Source of the DNA: UBA1351 sp965140555
Lineage (GTDB): Bacteria; Bacillota; Clostridia; Lachnospirales; Vallitaleaceae
Direction of reading: 5' to 3'
DNA length: 64,000 nucleotides
Assembly (NCBI GenBank): GCA_965140555.1
Contig: OZ223260.1
Coordinates: forward strand, 310,001-374,000
The notes beneath the pieces are model-generated. The model was not told the origin of the DNA. It saw nothing but the letters and a program-made list of their open reading frames with translations, and made no database searches. This document shows, one piece after another, positions 62,757 through 64,000 of this stretch; the stretch's first letter is position 1, and the number at the start of each line of letters is the position of its first letter. A program made the translations under genes and the position numbers.

Positions 62757-63353
62757 ATGACAAGTAATGATTTATTAGTTGGAGTTGTATTTTTGACAGT
62801 GATTTTGATGATATTTAGTATTAATCGTTTATCAAATATAAATCAAATAGTTAAAGATTATGTTGAATTTTTAATTTCATTAAAAGGGAAAACTAAAATT
62901 TTATCTATTTTTTTTTATATGATATTGCCGGTAATATATGGTTTGTTAATATCATTTAATATTTTGGTTGATGAGAATGTAATTAATATTATTGGATTAG
63001 TTTTTTCAATTCTATTAGGAGTTCTGTTTACATTCTTAAGCATGCTAATTTCTGTTAATGAGAGATATTGTAGCTCATATAGAACAAGTACAAGAAAATT
63101 AATTATACAAGAAGTTTTTGTAATAATTATGTATGAGATTGTTATTGCTATTATTATTTTAATAATGACTATGATGTATATGTTTATTAAAGTTGATAGT
63201 TTATTTTTAGAATATGTTAGAATCTTGGCAAATATATTCTATTTCTCTTTTGCGATAGCATTTATGTTCAATTTTACAATAATATTAAAGAGGATTTATA
63301 ATTTGTATAAAGATATCTTTATTAAAACAGATATATCGGATAAGTTGAAATAA
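62757..63353 (+). CDS. second protein of the two-gene unit: four-TM membrane protein
   Basis: 198 residues; ATG 4 bases after the previous stop, with GGGGTGATG upstream. Hydrophobic segments at about 6-22, 50-68, 77-98, 120-146 and 155-178, and a short basic tail. Family not recognised. A soluble protein plus a small multi-TM protein, encoded as a pair and carried on a cassette-like unit, is a design often seen in phage-defence or stress pairs; that is only a suggestion. Confidence 0.55.
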   Translation: MTSNDLLVGVVFLTVILMIFSINRLSNINQIVKDYVEFLISLKGKTKILSIFFYMILPVIYGLLISFNILVDENVINIIGLVFSILLGVLFTFLSMLISVNERYCSSYRTSTRKLIIQEVFVIIMYEIVIAIIILIMTMMYMFIKVDSLFLEYVRILANIFYFSFAIAFMFNFTIILKRIYNLYKDIFIKTDISDKLK

Positions 63354-63360
63354 CGCCGTA

Positions 63361-63427
63361 TAACAGACTGTTCCCAACATGCACAGGAAATCGGAGAATG
63401 TACACGTCGGGAACAGTCGGAACGTTA
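63361..63427 (+). repeat. A-type attC-like repeat A4 (67 bp)
   Basis: TAAC at 63361-63364 and GTTA at 63424-63427; inner arms CTGTTCCC / GGGAACAG; loop with AAATCGGAGAA. It begins 8 bases after the membrane protein gene and is 57 kb from the other A-type copies. Confidence 0.78.
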
Positions 63428-63479
63428 GTGGACATACATGCTAGGTTACTAATAATTTGATTTGTTTAAGAGGGAAATA

Positions 63480-64000
63480 ATGAGTTTATATTTGAAAAAA
63501 AGAATTTTAATTTGTGTTATATTGATTTTGAGTTTATTTTTAACATCATGTGATTCTGATGTACTTACAGAGTTGATTAATGTAATTAATCCTTCTGAAA
63601 TTAGTGTTAATGGAGTAATTTATCAAACAGGGTTTTATGGAGCATTATGGCCGAATGATTTTATACTGGGGGAAATGGGAAAAACCGATAACGGAAAAGA
63701 ATATCATAAAGTGGATAATAATCAGTTCAGTTGGATACAATATTCAACAGGTATAAAAGAATCGGGTGAATTTTTTTGTGATGCTAGTCAGTGGGATGAA
63801 GCGAAGGAGTTTTATAGTGATTCTAGTAATTTTGAGTATTATTTAAAAATTGGAGGAGTTTTTTCAGATATTGAACCAATTGAAATTACTGATATTGATG
63901 AGGATAAGTTTAATGAGCTATTGAGTTTTGCAAGCGAACATGAATATAATCCATTTGGAAATAACGATAATATTGAAACTCAAGAGTTTGATGAACCAGA
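63480..64000 (+). CDS. predicted lipoprotein, cut by the window end
   Basis: An open frame from the ATG at 63480 (AAGAGGGAAA upstream) to the edge, at least 173 residues. Signal peptide with lipobox FLTSC (Cys24). The exported part is acidic and aromatic-rich (ISVNGVIYQTGFYGALWPND, SGEFFCDASQWDEAKEFY). Family not recognised. It is the first gene after repeat A4, so probably the next cassette of an array that goes on to the right. Confidence 0.65.
   Translation, partial: MSLYLKKRILICVILILSLFLTSCDSDVLTELINVINPSEISVNGVIYQTGFYGALWPNDFILGEMGKTDNGKEYHKVDNNQFSWIQYSTGIKESGEFFCDASQWDEAKEFYSDSSNFEYYLKIGGVFSDIEPIEITDIDEDKFNELLSFASEHEYNPFGNNDNIETQEFDEP

Overview
The window reads as chromosomal DNA of a low-GC Gram-positive bacterium of the class Clostridia. 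The evidence is the strong AGGAGG-type ribosome binding sites, frequent TTG/GTG starts, lipoprotein signal peptides, YesM/YesN-type two-component genes, carbohydrate ABC transporters without their own ATPase, a group II intron and an IS200-type element. Genus is not determinable here; a saccharolytic anaerobe fits. No rRNA, tRNA or CRISPR array was seen.

Region 1 (1-10.5 kb, with traces to 14.7 kb and a second piece from 61.8 kb to the right edge) is the most unusual part. One or two small plus-strand genes, each with its own ribosome binding site, alternate with imperfectly palindromic repeats that start TAAC and end GTTA. There are four 67-bp copies (A type) and four complete 121-127-bp copies (B type). 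A fifth B copy survives only as a 5' part next to a degenerate group II intron, and there are several shortened copies. The two types share both ends and differ in the centre, as attC sites of integron gene cassettes do. The cargo is typical of cassettes: small membrane proteins, lipoproteins, an ITPase-like enzyme, a flavodoxin-like protein, a methyltransferase and a cytidine deaminase. No integrase gene lies in the window, so this is an integron-like array by structure only.

Region 2 (10.5-18.5 kb) holds accessory single genes: GNAT acetyltransferases, DUF1801 and DUF2785 proteins, an isochorismatase-like hydrolase, a PhzF-like protein and a TPR protein. Several are broken.

Region 3 (18.6-34.0 kb) is a glycan locus that probably serves xyloglucan oligosaccharides: a GH31 alpha-xylosidase-like enzyme and a GH74 enzyme without signal peptides, a divergent YesM/YesN two-component pair, a binding protein with two permeases, an unrecognised 818-residue protein and an aldose 1-epimerase-like protein. 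Direct repeats upstream of the binding protein gene are candidate YesN-type sites.

Region 4 (34.0-43.9 kb) has a broken acetyltransferase gene, an IS200-type element, then one tight operon: HAD phosphatase, RpiR/SIS regulator, metallo-beta-lactamase-fold hydrolase, complete Dpp/Opp-type transporter and metallophosphoesterase. A perfect 24-bp palindrome in front of it is a candidate operator.

Region 5 (44-61.5 kb) contains single genes and short operons: an APH-like kinase, a GH16 beta-glucanase lipoprotein, an M23 peptidase, an SDR, an M29 aminopeptidase, an MFS transporter, a frameshifted P-loop kinase with an RbsC-like permease, a transglutaminase-like protein, a LysE-type exporter and a radical SAM protein. 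A 101-bp palindromic repeat occurs at 27.05 and 50.85 kb. A recurring promoter-plus-leader sequence precedes several of these genes.
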